DNA of 64,000 nt from Candidatus Rubrivivax defluviihabitans (GCA_016709385.1 JADJMW010000009.1:186001-250000), one strand, 5' to 3'; positions 9,390 through 18,353 are shown, counted from the stretch's first letter. Translations and numbers: made by a program. Notes: a model not told the origin generated them from the letters alone.

Positions 9390-10367
9390 ATGGCCGAGCT
9401 GCCCGCGCTCACGCACCACGAGATCGTCGCGCTGGTCGAGCCGCTGGTGCGTGCCGGGCGGCAGGTGGAGCTGGCGGCAAGCGACCGCGACGCGCGGCGC
9501 ATCGCCTTGCGCGGTGTCGAGCGGCCCGGCGATTCTTGCTTGCGGGAGACGCTGACGCTGGATTGCCGCCAGACGCAGCGGCTGGTGCTGGAACGCACGC
9601 TGACCCGGCCGGACGGTATCGCGGCGACGCTTGGCGCCACGGGCCCGGATGCGGGCGAGCTGCTGCGGCAGATCGAGGCGGTGCCGCCGGCGCGGCATTT
9701 CAGCGCCGGTCCCGGCTACGTCATCGCGCGCAGCTACGAGGTCTGGCCGCGCTCGCACGGCGACGAGTTGTTCATGGTGCGCGCGCTGATCGCCGTCGAG
9801 GGGCTGCGTTGCGAGCTGGCGCTGCGCCTGCCCAACCTGCGCAGCGTGGCCGGCGACATCCGCATCGAGGCCACGCCCGGCCACCGGCTGGAACTGCCCG
9901 AGGACCTGCTGGCCGTCCTGGGCTGGGACTGGGTGCGGCTGGAGCGCAAGCGCGATGCCTGGGTCAGCAAGCTGCGGTTGCGCGGCGTGGCCCTGGCGCG
10001 CAGCGCGCGCGCCGAAGCGGCGCTTCAGCGTGCCGCGCCGCACCTGGCGCGCGTGCTCGAGGAGTCGCCGGCGCGGTTCCACCAGCGCCACCTGGCCGCA
10101 CGTTGGGGCGTGACGCTGCGGCGCTCGATCCCCACCGCCACCGCGCTGGGCATGATCGGTGGCGCGCTCTTGCTGCCACGACTGTTCGACGCGCAGGCGC
10201 GCGCCGGCCTGTGGATGGCGTTGCACTACGTGCCGATCGCGTTGCTGGCGCTGAGCTTCAGGCTGCAGGAGATGTCGCAGTTCGAGATCCCGCGCTGGCC
10301 GCGCAAGCCGCGGCTGGAGCGCTGGCGCGAGCCGGTCGCGCTGCCGCCGGGCACGAGCACCGGGTGA
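9390..10367 (+). CDS. Conserved hypothetical protein with C-terminal membrane segments
   Basis: A 325-residue protein that I cannot assign to a named family. Residues 1-240 are soluble and rich in charged residues. Two hydrophobic stretches near residues 250-265 and 275-292 look like membrane helices, followed by a basic, proline-rich tail. It follows the MoxR/VWA pair on the same strand, so a role with that pair is possible but unproven. No clear ribosome site is visible; the start lies directly against the hairpin described at 9356-9389. Confidence 0.6.
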   Translation: MAELPALTHHEIVALVEPLVRAGRQVELAASDRDARRIALRGVERPGDSCLRETLTLDCRQTQRLVLERTLTRPDGIAATLGATGPDAGELLRQIEAVPPARHFSAGPGYVIARSYEVWPRSHGDELFMVRALIAVEGLRCELALRLPNLRSVAGDIRIEATPGHRLELPEDLLAVLGWDWVRLERKRDAWVSKLRLRGVALARSARAEAALQRAAPHLARVLEESPARFHQRHLAARWGVTLRRSIPTATALGMIGGALLLPRLFDAQARAGLWMALHYVPIALLALSFRLQEMSQFEIPRWPRKPRLERWREPVALPPGTSTG

Positions 10368-10720
10368 AGTGGGGCCCGGGCGTCTCGAACGCCCCGGCCT
10401 GGCGACCCGCACGACGCACGCGGACGGATGCACCGTGCCGACTTCGCCCCTCAGGGCCCCGAGCATCGCTGCATCGGCATCTCGCCCGCCTCACCCCGAC
10501 TTCGGCAGACCGCCTGTCTTCGTCGACCGGACCGGCGGCACGGCGCCGTGACGTCATGGCGCAACACCGTCGAGCGAACCGCAGGGACGAAGGCTGCCGT
10601 CTCCCTCGAGCTTGATGCAGTTCAATTCGCGCGTGGTCAAGGCACGACAGCATTCACGGTGAAGTTCCGGCGCCCGGTTCGACGCGATCGGGCCTCTCTC
10701 GCGCCCGAAGGAGGACATCG
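10368..10720. other. Non-coding interval before the redox operon
   Basis: I see no supported gene here. Open frames on both strands are arginine-rich shadows. The interval ends in a strong ribosome site, AAGGAGG (10708-10714), six bases before the GTG at 10721. It presumably contains the promoter of the redox operon, but no clear -35/-10 pair stands out. Confidence 0.4.
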
Positions 10721-11814
10721 GTGACCATCAAGGCGAATTCCCTGGCGAAGCGGCCGCGGCACCCACGGGTGCTCGTCAGGTACCACCGGCCTCCGCCGAT
10801 CCTGCCCAGGCCGTCGAGAAGACCTCGCGCCGCGGCTTCCTGCGCTCGGGCAGCATGCTCAGCCTGTCGTCGCTGATGGGCACGGCCACGCTGATGGCGC
10901 AGCCCGGCGACGCCAAGGCGGCGGTGGAATGGGCCGAGCACTTCCAGAAGAACTACCGTCTGATGACGCCCCAGGAGAAGGCCGAGTCGCAGGCCCGGCT
11001 GGAGCGTCGCTACTCGCAGGAATACGCCAAGAAGGTCAGCGTCGACATCACCGAGGCCCAGCCCGGCATGCTGATGGGCTACGCGCTGAACATCCGCAAG
11101 TGCATCGGCTGCCGGCGCTGCGTGAAGGCCTGCGTGGAAGAGAACAACCAGTCGCGCGGCGAGCGTCCTGGCGAGCGCATCGAGTGGATCCAGGTGCTGC
11201 GCATGGAGCGCGGCAACTTCGACGCCGACAAGGTCAACCAGGGCGGCTACCCCGAAGGCCTGGGCATCCAGGTCGGCGGCAACTCGTACACCCCGGCCGG
11301 CCAGGTGCTCGAGGGCCAGTACTACTACGAGCCCGAGAAGGTGCCCGAGAAGGACGCCACCTACATGCCCATCGCCTGCATGCAGTGCGAGAAGCCGCCC
11401 TGCGTGAAGGTGTGCCCGGTGCGCACCACCTACCGCGAGGCCGACGGCCCGGTGGTCATCGACTACAACTGGTGCATCGGCTGCAAGATGTGCATGAACG
11501 CCTGCCCCTACTGGGCGCGGCGCTTCAACCTCACCACGCCCGTCCTGCCCAAGGACGAAATGAACCCGGTGACGCACTACCTGGGCAACCGGCCGCGCAT
11601 GCGCGGCGTGGTCGAGAAGTGCCACTGGTGCCTGCAGCGCACGCGCCACGGCCGCTACCCGGCCTGCGTCGAGGTCTGCCCGGTCGGCGCACGCAAGTTC
11701 GGCAACCTGCTCGACCCCGAGAGCGAGGTGCGCAAGGTGCTCGAGCGCAAGAACGTGTTCCGGCTCAAGGCCGAGCTGAACACGTTCCCGAAGTTCTTCT
11801 ATTTCTACGACTGA
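10721..11814 (+). CDS. Tat-exported four-cluster Fe-S protein, DsrO/NrfC-like (apparent frameshift near its start)
   Basis: A periplasmic electron-transfer subunit. Four cysteine groups, each expected to bind a [4Fe-4S] cluster, are visible: C-I-G-C-R-R-C-V-K-A-C, C-M-Q-C-E-K-P-P-C-V-K-V-C, C-I-G-C-K-M-C-M-N-A-C and C-H-W-C...C-V-E-V-C. Just upstream of the first in-frame ATG (10855), the same frame encodes T-S-R-R-G-F-L-R-S-G-S, a twin-arginine signal. That frame has no start codon. The strong AAGGAGG/GTG start at 10721 is in another frame, and joining them requires one extra base near 10748. The membrane and cytochrome partners follow at once. Confidence 0.8.
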
Positions 11815-11827
11815 CGGGGGGCGCATC

Positions 11828-13063
11828 GTGCTGACGCGATTTCTGATCGACTACGTGCGCTACGTCGTCAAGGGCGGCACGAAGTTCTATGCCTGGATGG
11901 GCGTGCTGGGCCTGCTCATCGCGGGCATGCTCTACGTGTACTGGCTGCAGAACACCGAGGGCCTGATCGTCACCGGCATGACGAGCCAGATCCACGACGG
12001 CCTGTACCTGGCCAACCTGGTGTTCCTGGTGGGCGTGGCGGCGGGGGCGGTGACGATCGTGTTCCCGGCCTACGTCTACCACCACGAGGGCATGCACAAG
12101 GTCACTGTGCTGGGCGAGATGCTGGCCATCTCGGCCGTGATCATGGTGATGATGTTCGTCTTCGCCCACATGGGCCGCCCCGACCGCCTGTGGCACATGG
12201 TGCCGCCGCTGGGCATCTACAGCTTCTCGTCGATGCTGGGCTGGGACGTGCTGGTGCTCAACGGCTACCTGCTGCTCAACGGCATCGTCGGCTTCTGGTA
12301 CCTGTACTCGAAGTACACCGGCAAGCCGGTGAACAAGAAGATCTTCATGCCGCTGGTCTACGTGTCCATCGTCTGGGCGCTGAGCATCCACACCGTCACG
12401 GCCTTCCTGCTGGCCACCAACCCGGCGCGCCCGATGTGGTTCCACAGCATGATGCCCATCCGCTTCATCGCCACCGCCTTCGCGGCCGGGCCGGCGCTGA
12501 TCATCATCGCCTTCCTGGTCATCCGCAAGAATACGAAGTTCTGGATCGAGGACAGCGCGATCCAGCTGCTGGCCACCATCGTCACCTGGTGCCTGGGCAT
12601 CGCGATCTTCCTCACGCTGTCGGAGATCGTGGTCGAGCTGTACGCCCGCACCGAGCACGCCAACGGCCTGTACTACCTGATGTTCGGCCTGCACGGCCTG
12701 ACCGCGCTGGTGCCCTGGTTCTGGAGCTCGGTGGTGCTGATGCTGGTCTCGTTCGTGCTGCTGCTGATGCCCTCGGTGCGCAACGACATGCGCAAGCTGC
12801 CCTGGGTCTGCGCGACGGCCTTCGCCGGCATCTGGATCGAGAAGGGCATGGGCCTGGTCGTGCCCGGCTTCATCCCGTCGCCCATCGGCGAGGTCACCGA
12901 GTACCACCCGACCTTCGTCGAATGGCTGATGACGTTGGGCATCTGGGCCTTCGGTTTCTTCATCCTGACGATCCTGCTCAAGGGAGCCATCGGCATCCTG
13001 CTGGGCGAGATCAGGGCCAGCGCGGCGCCCGTACCCGCGCGGCCGAGCGAGGTGACGCCATGA
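11828..13063 (+). CDS. NrfD/PsrC-family membrane quinone protein, DsrP-like
   Basis: A 411-residue integral membrane protein with about ten predicted helices, the length and pattern of DsrP/NrfD subunits (for example G-L-Y-L-A-N-L-V-F-L-V-G-V-A-A-G-A-V-T near residue 60). Such proteins exchange electrons between the quinone pool and a periplasmic Fe-S protein or cytochrome. It starts with GTG 13 bp after the Fe-S gene and overlaps the cytochrome gene by 4 bp, so all three form one operon. Confidence 0.85.
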   Translation: MLTRFLIDYVRYVVKGGTKFYAWMGVLGLLIAGMLYVYWLQNTEGLIVTGMTSQIHDGLYLANLVFLVGVAAGAVTIVFPAYVYHHEGMHKVTVLGEMLAISAVIMVMMFVFAHMGRPDRLWHMVPPLGIYSFSSMLGWDVLVLNGYLLLNGIVGFWYLYSKYTGKPVNKKIFMPLVYVSIVWALSIHTVTAFLLATNPARPMWFHSMMPIRFIATAFAAGPALIIIAFLVIRKNTKFWIEDSAIQLLATIVTWCLGIAIFLTLSEIVVELYARTEHANGLYYLMFGLHGLTALVPWFWSSVVLMLVSFVLLLMPSVRNDMRKLPWVCATAFAGIWIEKGMGLVVPGFIPSPIGEVTEYHPTFVEWLMTLGIWAFGFFILTILLKGAIGILLGEIRASAAPVPARPSEVTP

Positions 13064-13875
13064 AGCGCTTTGCCATTCCCGCCGCCGTGCTGGCGCTGAC
13101 CGGCGCCGTGCTGCTGTCGGTCGTCGCGCAGGACAAGCCGGCGGACGCCGGCGCACCCGCTGCGGCGGCGGCCGAGGCCAAGGAAGTGATCTGCTTCGAG
13201 AGCCGCCAGGGCGCCAGCGAAGTCACGCAGCGCGAACTGCAGCCCGGCTGGCCCAACGTGAAGTGCTCGCCGGCCACCGGCGCCACGCTCTGGTACGGCG
13301 ACCCCTACGACGGCACCGCGCCAATGGCCAAGATGGCCCTGCTGGAGAACCTGCCCGAAGGCCAGGCGGTGGTCAGGCCGCGTGCCGACAAGCTCAACCT
13401 GCTGGCGTCCTGCGCCACGGCCTGCCACAACGGCATCGTGCCCAAGGGCTTCCCGAAGGACAATCGGCCGGTTCCCATCCCGACCATGGAAGGCATGCTG
13501 CCCGAGCTGAAGGACTTCCAGCACGGCCGCGGTGCGATATGGTGCCTGGACTGCCACCACATCACCCAGCGCAACAAGCTGGTCAACCACTTCGGCGACC
13601 CTGTCGACATCGAACAGTCGCCCGTGCTGTGCGGCAAGTGCCACGGCGACAAGCTGCGCGACTGGCGCGACGGCATCCATGGCAAGCGCATCGGCCAGTT
13701 CGTCAGCGGCGGCAAGCAACGCTGGTTCACCTGCGTGGAGTGCCACAATCCACATAATGTGCAGCAGGGTGACCGCAACCGCGGCTTCGCGCAGTTGCAA
13801 CCCGAGCCGCCGCCGCAGCTGCCGCCGGGCATGAAGGACGCAGGGCACGAGAAGATCCACCCGATCGCGCACTGA
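13060..13875 (+). CDS. Periplasmic multihaem cytochrome c (three CxxCH plus one CxxxCH)
   Basis: A 271-residue secreted protein with an N-terminal signal peptide (residues 1-23, M-K-R-F then a hydrophobic core). Haem-attachment motifs are C-L-D-C-H, C-G-K-C-H and C-V-E-C-H, plus C-A-T-A-C-H, which has three rather than two residues between the cysteines. Two further cysteines (I-C-F-E and V-K-C-S) may be structural. In the DsrMKJOP family a small haem protein (DsrJ) works with DsrO and DsrP, and this gene occupies the equivalent place. It probably passes electrons between the membrane module and periplasmic partners. Confidence 0.8.
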   Translation: MKRFAIPAAVLALTGAVLLSVVAQDKPADAGAPAAAAAEAKEVICFESRQGASEVTQRELQPGWPNVKCSPATGATLWYGDPYDGTAPMAKMALLENLPEGQAVVRPRADKLNLLASCATACHNGIVPKGFPKDNRPVPIPTMEGMLPELKDFQHGRGAIWCLDCHHITQRNKLVNHFGDPVDIEQSPVLCGKCHGDKLRDWRDGIHGKRIGQFVSGGKQRWFTCVECHNPHNVQQGDRNRGFAQLQPEPPPQLPPGMKDAGHEKIHPIAH

Positions 13876-14303
13876 TGTCCGACGCCAAACCTGCCACCTT
13901 GCCCGAGCGCGGCGACCCCACCTGGGTGGCCCCGGCGCTGACGCCCGACGAGCAGACGCGCCGCGTCGGCAAGACGCAGGTCTTCTTCGGTCCCCCGCTG
14001 GCCCGGCTGACCGAGGGCGGCAGGAACACTCTGGAGATCAGCGGCCGCCTCAACCGCACCGCCGAGCGTTACCTCGAACTGCTGCGCGAACACGGCCTGG
14101 CGCTCAGCGAGCCCGAGCGCGCCTGCATCGTCCACCTCTGCGACATCGGCTTCATGTCGCCGCAGGAGATCCGCGAGCTGCCGATGGAAGTCGAACTGAC
14201 CCGCTTCGAGTGCGAAGGCCTGGACAAGCGGGTGCTGGCCGGAAAGCTGGACCAGGCCAGCTTCGCCGACCTCGTGGCGCTCGTCGAGTCGCTGGGCTTC
14301 TGA
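13875..14303 (+). CDS. Unknown small soluble protein of the redox operon
   Basis: A 142-residue protein with no signal peptide or membrane helix and no domain I recognise. Two cysteines lie in A-C-I-V-H-L-C (about residues 78-83) and one in F-E-C-E-G. The C-terminal 80 residues look helical. Its start overlaps the cytochrome stop by one base, so it is part of the operon and may serve in assembly or regulation. That is inference from position. Confidence 0.6.
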   Translation: MSDAKPATLPERGDPTWVAPALTPDEQTRRVGKTQVFFGPPLARLTEGGRNTLEISGRLNRTAERYLELLREHGLALSEPERACIVHLCDIGFMSPQEIRELPMEVELTRFECEGLDKRVLAGKLDQASFADLVALVESLGF

Positions 14304-14333
14304 CCGGCCAGGCGGCACGCGAGAGCCCAGGAC

Positions 14334-14732
14334 ATGCCGCAGCGCCTGCAGTGGGACCCCGGCTTCGAGGTCGGGCACGAGGACATCGACGCCCAGCACC
14401 GCGGCCTGCTGGTCCTGTGCGAGCGACTTGCCGGGCACTGCCTCCAAGGCGGCGGTGCAGCGCACGAGCAGCGCTTCGACGCCGACTTCGAAGCGCTCAA
14501 GGCCCTCGTCCGCGAGCACCTGGAGAGCGAGGCCACGCTGCTGTCCGAACTGGGCGACCCCGATGCCGAAGACCACCGGGTCGAACAGGCGGAGTTCGAC
14601 TACCTCGCGGGCGAGATCATGACGACCGGGAACTTCGACCGGCTCGAGCTGCAGCGCTTCGTCGCCCTCTGGTGCCTGGGGCACATCACCGCGTCCGCCG
14701 CGCGGCTGCGGGCTCGGCTGGCGCGGGGTTGA
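14334..14732 (+). CDS. Hemerythrin-like protein
   Basis: A 132-residue protein with the hemerythrin four-helix pattern: W-x-P-G-F-E-V-G-H-E-D-I-D-A-Q-H-R-G-L near the start, H-x-x-x-E in helix 3 and G-H-I near the end. Hemerythrins bind O2 or sense oxygen or iron at a di-iron site. The final aspartate of the usual H-I-x-x-x-D motif is not seen (H-I-T-A-S-A), so the iron site may be altered. It lies 30 bp downstream of the redox operon and could be its last gene. Confidence 0.7.
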   Translation: MPQRLQWDPGFEVGHEDIDAQHRGLLVLCERLAGHCLQGGGAAHEQRFDADFEALKALVREHLESEATLLSELGDPDAEDHRVEQAEFDYLAGEIMTTGNFDRLELQRFVALWCLGHITASAARLRARLARG

Positions 14733-14826
14733 GCTGGCGGCGAAGCACGGCCGGCTGCGGTCGATGGTGGCATCTCGCCCCGCAAGGTCAGCCCCACTGC
14801 CGAACGCGCGTCCCTACAATGCGCCG

Positions 14827-15591
14827 ATGCGCATACTCATCGCCAACGACGACGGCTATCTGGCCCCGGGCCTGGCCGCTCTCGTGCGGGCCTGCGATGG
14901 CCTCGGTCACATCGACGTCATCGCCCCCGAGCAGAACGCCAGCGGCACCTCCAATGCGCTCACACTGAACCGGCCGCTGTCGATCTTCGAGGCGCGCGGC
15001 GAGCATGTGAAGGGCTTTCGCGTCGTCAACGGCACGCCCTCCGACTGCGTGCACGTGGCCCTGACCGGGCTGCTCGCCCAGCGGCCGGATCTGGTGCTCT
15101 CGGGCATCAACAACGGCGCCAACATGGGCGACGACACCTTGTATTCCGGCACCGTGGCCGCCGCCATGGAGGGCTATCTCTTCGGCGTTCCTGCGATCGC
15201 TTTTTCCCAGGCCGAGAAAGGGTGGGGCCACCTGGAAGCGGCTGCTGCCGCCGCCCGTGCCGTCGTCGAACAGGTGCTGGCGCAGGCGCCGCTGGGCGGG
15301 CTGCCCTGGCTGCTGAACGTGAACATTCCCAACCGCGAGGACGCGGCTTCGCTGCCGCGCGTGGTCACCCGCCTGGGCCGGCGCCATGCCAGCGAACCGG
15401 TGATCGTGCAGACCAACCCGCGCGGCGAGCCCATCTACTGGATCGGGCCCGCCGGTGACGCGCGCGAATGCGGCGAGGGCACCGATTTTCACGCCGTGGC
15501 GCAGGGCCGGATCTCTATCACGCCGCTGCAGGTGGACCTGACCGACCATGCCTCGTCGGCCGCCTGGGCCGCGCGGCTGGCCGGCGCATGA
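14827..15591 (+). CDS. surE: 5'/3'-nucleotidase SurE
   Basis: A 254-residue survival protein and nucleotidase that removes phosphate from nucleoside monophosphates. The metal site is clear: I-A-N-D-D-G at residues 5-10, N-A-S-G-T-S-N near 38, and S-G-I-N-N-G-A-N near 92. An upstream in-frame GTG exists at 14764, but the ATG at 14827 gives the standard N-terminus M-R-I-L. It is the first gene of the classical stationary-phase cluster surE-pcm-nlpD-rpoS and overlaps pcm by ATGA. Confidence 0.95.
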   Translation: MRILIANDDGYLAPGLAALVRACDGLGHIDVIAPEQNASGTSNALTLNRPLSIFEARGEHVKGFRVVNGTPSDCVHVALTGLLAQRPDLVLSGINNGANMGDDTLYSGTVAAAMEGYLFGVPAIAFSQAEKGWGHLEAAAAAARAVVEQVLAQAPLGGLPWLLNVNIPNREDAASLPRVVTRLGRRHASEPVIVQTNPRGEPIYWIGPAGDARECGEGTDFHAVAQGRISITPLQVDLTDHASSAAWAARLAGA

Positions 15592-16406
15592 ACCGCCCGG
15601 CGCGGCCGGGTCGATTTCCGCTGGCGCTGGACCGCCTGGCCGGCGCTGGCAGGCCCGCCGCGACCGAATTGCTGCGCCCGCAGCGCCCGTTGCAGCATGC
15701 GGCCCAGCACGCTGCGGCCCAGGGTCAGGGTGCGCCGCAAGGCCTGGGACTGGATTCCGCGGCGGTAAGGGCCCGCATGGTGGCGCGTCTGCGTGCCGAA
15801 GGCATCGGCTGTGCACCGGTGCTGCAGGCCTTTGCGCTGGTGGAACGCCACCGCTTCGTCGACAGCGCGCTGGCCAACCAGGCCTACGAGGACACCAGCC
15901 TGCCGATCGGCCTGTCGCAGACCATCTCCAAGCCTTCGGTGGTGGCGCGCATGTTGGCGCTGCTGTTCGAAGGCGAGTCGGCCCGCGCTGCGGGTCACCT
16001 CGGACGTGTGCTGGAGATCGGCACCGGTTGCGGCTACCAGGCGGCGCTGCTGGCGCGCCTGGCGCGCTCGGTGCTGTCCATCGAACGCCTGAAGCCGCTG
16101 CACGACAAGGCGCGCCAGAACCTCGAGGGTCAGCGCCACGGCGAGTTGCGCCTGGTCTTCGGCGATGGAACGCTGGGCCATGCGCCGCGAGCACCCTACG
16201 ACAGCGTCGTGGCTGCTGCCGGCGGCGACCAACTGCCCGCGGCCTGGCTGGAACAACTGGCCGTCGGCGGCAGGCTGGTGGCGCCGGTGCACGACCCGGC
16301 GCGCGGGGGGCAGGTGCTGCTGGTCGTCGACCGGCAGCCGCAGGGGCTGGTCCGCCGCTGGCACGATGCCGTGCACTTCGTCCCTCTAAAATCCGGCACG
16401 GCATGA
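15588..16406 (+). CDS. pcm: Protein-L-isoaspartate O-methyltransferase
   Basis: A 272-residue SAM-dependent enzyme that repairs isoaspartyl residues in aged proteins. The SAM motif E-I-G-T-G-C-G-Y-Q-A-A-L-L-A-R-L lies near residues 143-158, and the family motif L-P-I-G-L-S-Q-T-I-S-K-P near 106. The first 60 residues are a low-complexity, alanine- and glutamine-rich extension beyond the usual length of about 210. It overlaps surE (ATGA) and is followed by nlpD with the same kind of overlap region. Confidence 0.93.
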   Translation: MNRPARPGRFPLALDRLAGAGRPAATELLRPQRPLQHAAQHAAAQGQGAPQGLGLDSAAVRARMVARLRAEGIGCAPVLQAFALVERHRFVDSALANQAYEDTSLPIGLSQTISKPSVVARMLALLFEGESARAAGHLGRVLEIGTGCGYQAALLARLARSVLSIERLKPLHDKARQNLEGQRHGELRLVFGDGTLGHAPRAPYDSVVAAAGGDQLPAAWLEQLAVGGRLVAPVHDPARGGQVLLVVDRQPQGLVRRWHDAVHFVPLKSGTA

Positions 16407-16423
16407 GTGAAGGATCCAGTCTG

Positions 16424-17299
16424 ATGAGAGTGCTCGACACCGCGCTGCCGCGGCTGCGTGCCTGTGCCCTGGTCGCCCTGGTGGCGGTGCTGGCGGCAGG
16501 CTGTGCTTCACGCACGCACAAGGCGCCCGTGGAGCAGCGCCAGCCGGCGGCGGCAACGCAGGTGCCGGCGCCACCTGCAGCCACGCAGCCGCCTGCTGCC
16601 GTGGTGCCTGTGCTGCCAGGCGCCGAGAATGCCGGCAAGCCGGGTTATTACACCGTGAAGCCGGGTGACACGATGATCCGCATCGGCCTGGAGGCCGGTC
16701 AGAACTGGCGCGACATCGCGCGCTGGAACGGCCTGAGCAATGCCAATGTCATCGAGGTGGGTCAGGTGCTGCGCGTGGTGCCGCCGGCCGCGGACGGGGT
16801 CGCGGTGCAGCCTGTCGCCACTGCCGGACCGGTGGAGTCGCGGCCTCTGGCTGCTGCCGCCACCGCATCGGCCGCGAGCGCGGCGCCATCGCCCGCGCCG
16901 GCTGCCGCCGCGGTGCGGATCGATCCCGAGGAAGACCTGGGCTGGGCCTGGCCCGCCGGCGGGCCGGTGCTGGCCGCCTTCGACGACAACAAGACCAAGG
17001 GCCTGGTCATCGGTGGGCAGGCCGGCGACCCGGTCTTCGCGTCGGCGGCCGGCCGCGTGGTCTACGCCGGCTCGGGCCTGCGCGGTTACGGCAACCTGGT
17101 CATCGTCAAGCACAACGCCACCTTCCTGACGGCCTACGCGCACAACCAGGCGCTGCTGGTGAAGGAAGACGAGGTCGTGCGCCGCGGCCAGAAGATCGCC
17201 GAGATGGGCTCGACCGACGCCGAGCGCGTGCAACTGCACTTCGAGATCAGGCGCCAGGGCCGGCCCATCGACCCGGCACGCCTGCTGCCGCCGCGTTAG
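16424..17299 (+). CDS. nlpD: NlpD lipoprotein, LysM plus degenerate LytM (M23) domain
   Basis: A 291-residue outer-membrane lipoprotein that activates cell-wall amidases during division. The lipobox L-A-A-G-C lies at about residues 23-27. A LysM domain (Y-Y-T-V-K-P-G-D-T near 72) binds peptidoglycan. The C-terminal LytM domain has R-V-V-Y-A-G-S-G-L-R-G-Y-G-N-L. The usual H-x-H zinc ligand reads Q-L-H, as in other non-catalytic NlpD/EnvC activators. AAGGA at 16410-16414 supports the ATG at 16424 over the ATG at 16403. rpoS transcription often begins inside this gene. Confidence 0.92.
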   Translation: MRVLDTALPRLRACALVALVAVLAAGCASRTHKAPVEQRQPAAATQVPAPPAATQPPAAVVPVLPGAENAGKPGYYTVKPGDTMIRIGLEAGQNWRDIARWNGLSNANVIEVGQVLRVVPPAADGVAVQPVATAGPVESRPLAAAATASAASAAPSPAPAAAAVRIDPEEDLGWAWPAGGPVLAAFDDNKTKGLVIGGQAGDPVFASAAGRVVYAGSGLRGYGNLVIVKHNATFLTAYAHNQALLVKEDEVVRRGQKIAEMGSTDAERVQLHFEIRRQGRPIDPARLLPPR

Positions 17300-17331
17300 C
17301 GACGCCGAGACAGGGACACCGGCAGGCGCGC

Positions 17332-18306
17332 ATGGCCAGACGCAGTGCAGCGCTCGACAGTGACCCCGAACCGCTGGCACGCCTGGCGCTGGCGGCCCTG
17401 CAGGTGGACGGCGGCGACGCCGAGCCGTTGCTGGAACCGGAGACCGCCCGCTGGGCCACAGGCGAGCCCGAGCACGGCAATACGCTGCAGAGCTATCTGC
17501 GCGAGATCCGGCGCGCGCCGCTGCTGAGCGCCGAAGAGGAATACGACACCGCGCTACGGGCGCGGACCGGTGACTTCGAGGCGCGGCAGCGCATGATCCA
17601 GCACAACCTGCGCCTGGTGGTCAGCATCGCCAAGAACTACACCGGCCGCGGCGTGCCCATGGTCGACCTCATCGAGGAGGGCAACCTCGGACTCATGCAT
17701 GCCATCACCAAGTTCGAGCCCGAGCGGGGGTTCCGCTTCTCGACCTACGCCTCGTGGTGGATCCGCCAGGGCGTCGAGCGCGCCGTCGTGCAGCAGGCCC
17801 GGCTGATCCGCTTGCCAGTGCATGTGGTGCGTGAACTGACCAAGGTGCTGCGAGCGCGGCGCACACTCGAGGCCGCGGCATCGGGGCAGGGCCCCGTGAC
17901 GGCCGAAGATATTGCCGGCCTGATCGGGCGCCCGGTGGACGAGGTGGCGGAGCTGCTGCGCCTGGCACAGCAGCCGACTTCGCTGGACGCTCCGGTGGAC
18001 CACGAACCCGGGGCCTCGATGATGGAGCAGGTGCCCGACGAGCAGGGCATCGACCCGCTCGGCCGTCGGCTCGACGCCGAGGCGCGACGGCTGCTGGAGA
18101 GCGGGTTGACCGAGCTGAATGCCCGCGAACGCGAGGTGCTGGTCAGCCGCTATGGCCTGCACGGCCGCGAGCCGCAGACGCTGGAGGAGCTGGCCGAGGC
18201 GCTGCACATCACGCGCGAACGCGTGCGCCAGATCCAGCACGAAGCGCTGGTCAAGCTCAAGCGGCGCATGGCGCACCTGGGCGTGCACCGCGAATCGCTG
18301 TTCTGA
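17332..18306 (+). CDS. rpoS: RNA polymerase sigma factor RpoS
   Basis: The 324-residue stationary-phase and general-stress sigma factor. Region 1.2/2 is plain (Q-S-Y-L-R-E-I-R near 55; L-R-L-V-V-S-I-A-K-N-Y; D-L-I-E-E-G-N-L-G-L; F-S-T-Y-A-S-W-W-I-R-Q). Region 4 ends with the helix-turn-helix T-L-E-E-L-A-E-A-L-H-I-T-R-E-R-V-R-Q-I-Q. The N-terminal 45 residues are divergent, as is usual. It lies 32 bp behind nlpD. Confidence 0.95.
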   Translation: MARRSAALDSDPEPLARLALAALQVDGGDAEPLLEPETARWATGEPEHGNTLQSYLREIRRAPLLSAEEEYDTALRARTGDFEARQRMIQHNLRLVVSIAKNYTGRGVPMVDLIEEGNLGLMHAITKFEPERGFRFSTYASWWIRQGVERAVVQQARLIRLPVHVVRELTKVLRARRTLEAAASGQGPVTAEDIAGLIGRPVDEVAELLRLAQQPTSLDAPVDHEPGASMMEQVPDEQGIDPLGRRLDAEARRLLESGLTELNAREREVLVSRYGLHGREPQTLEELAEALHITRERVRQIQHEALVKLKRRMAHLGVHRESLF

Positions 18307-18353
18307 CTCGACCGGCGCGGCCGGCGCCTGGCCGGCCGGGATAATGCGCCGCC

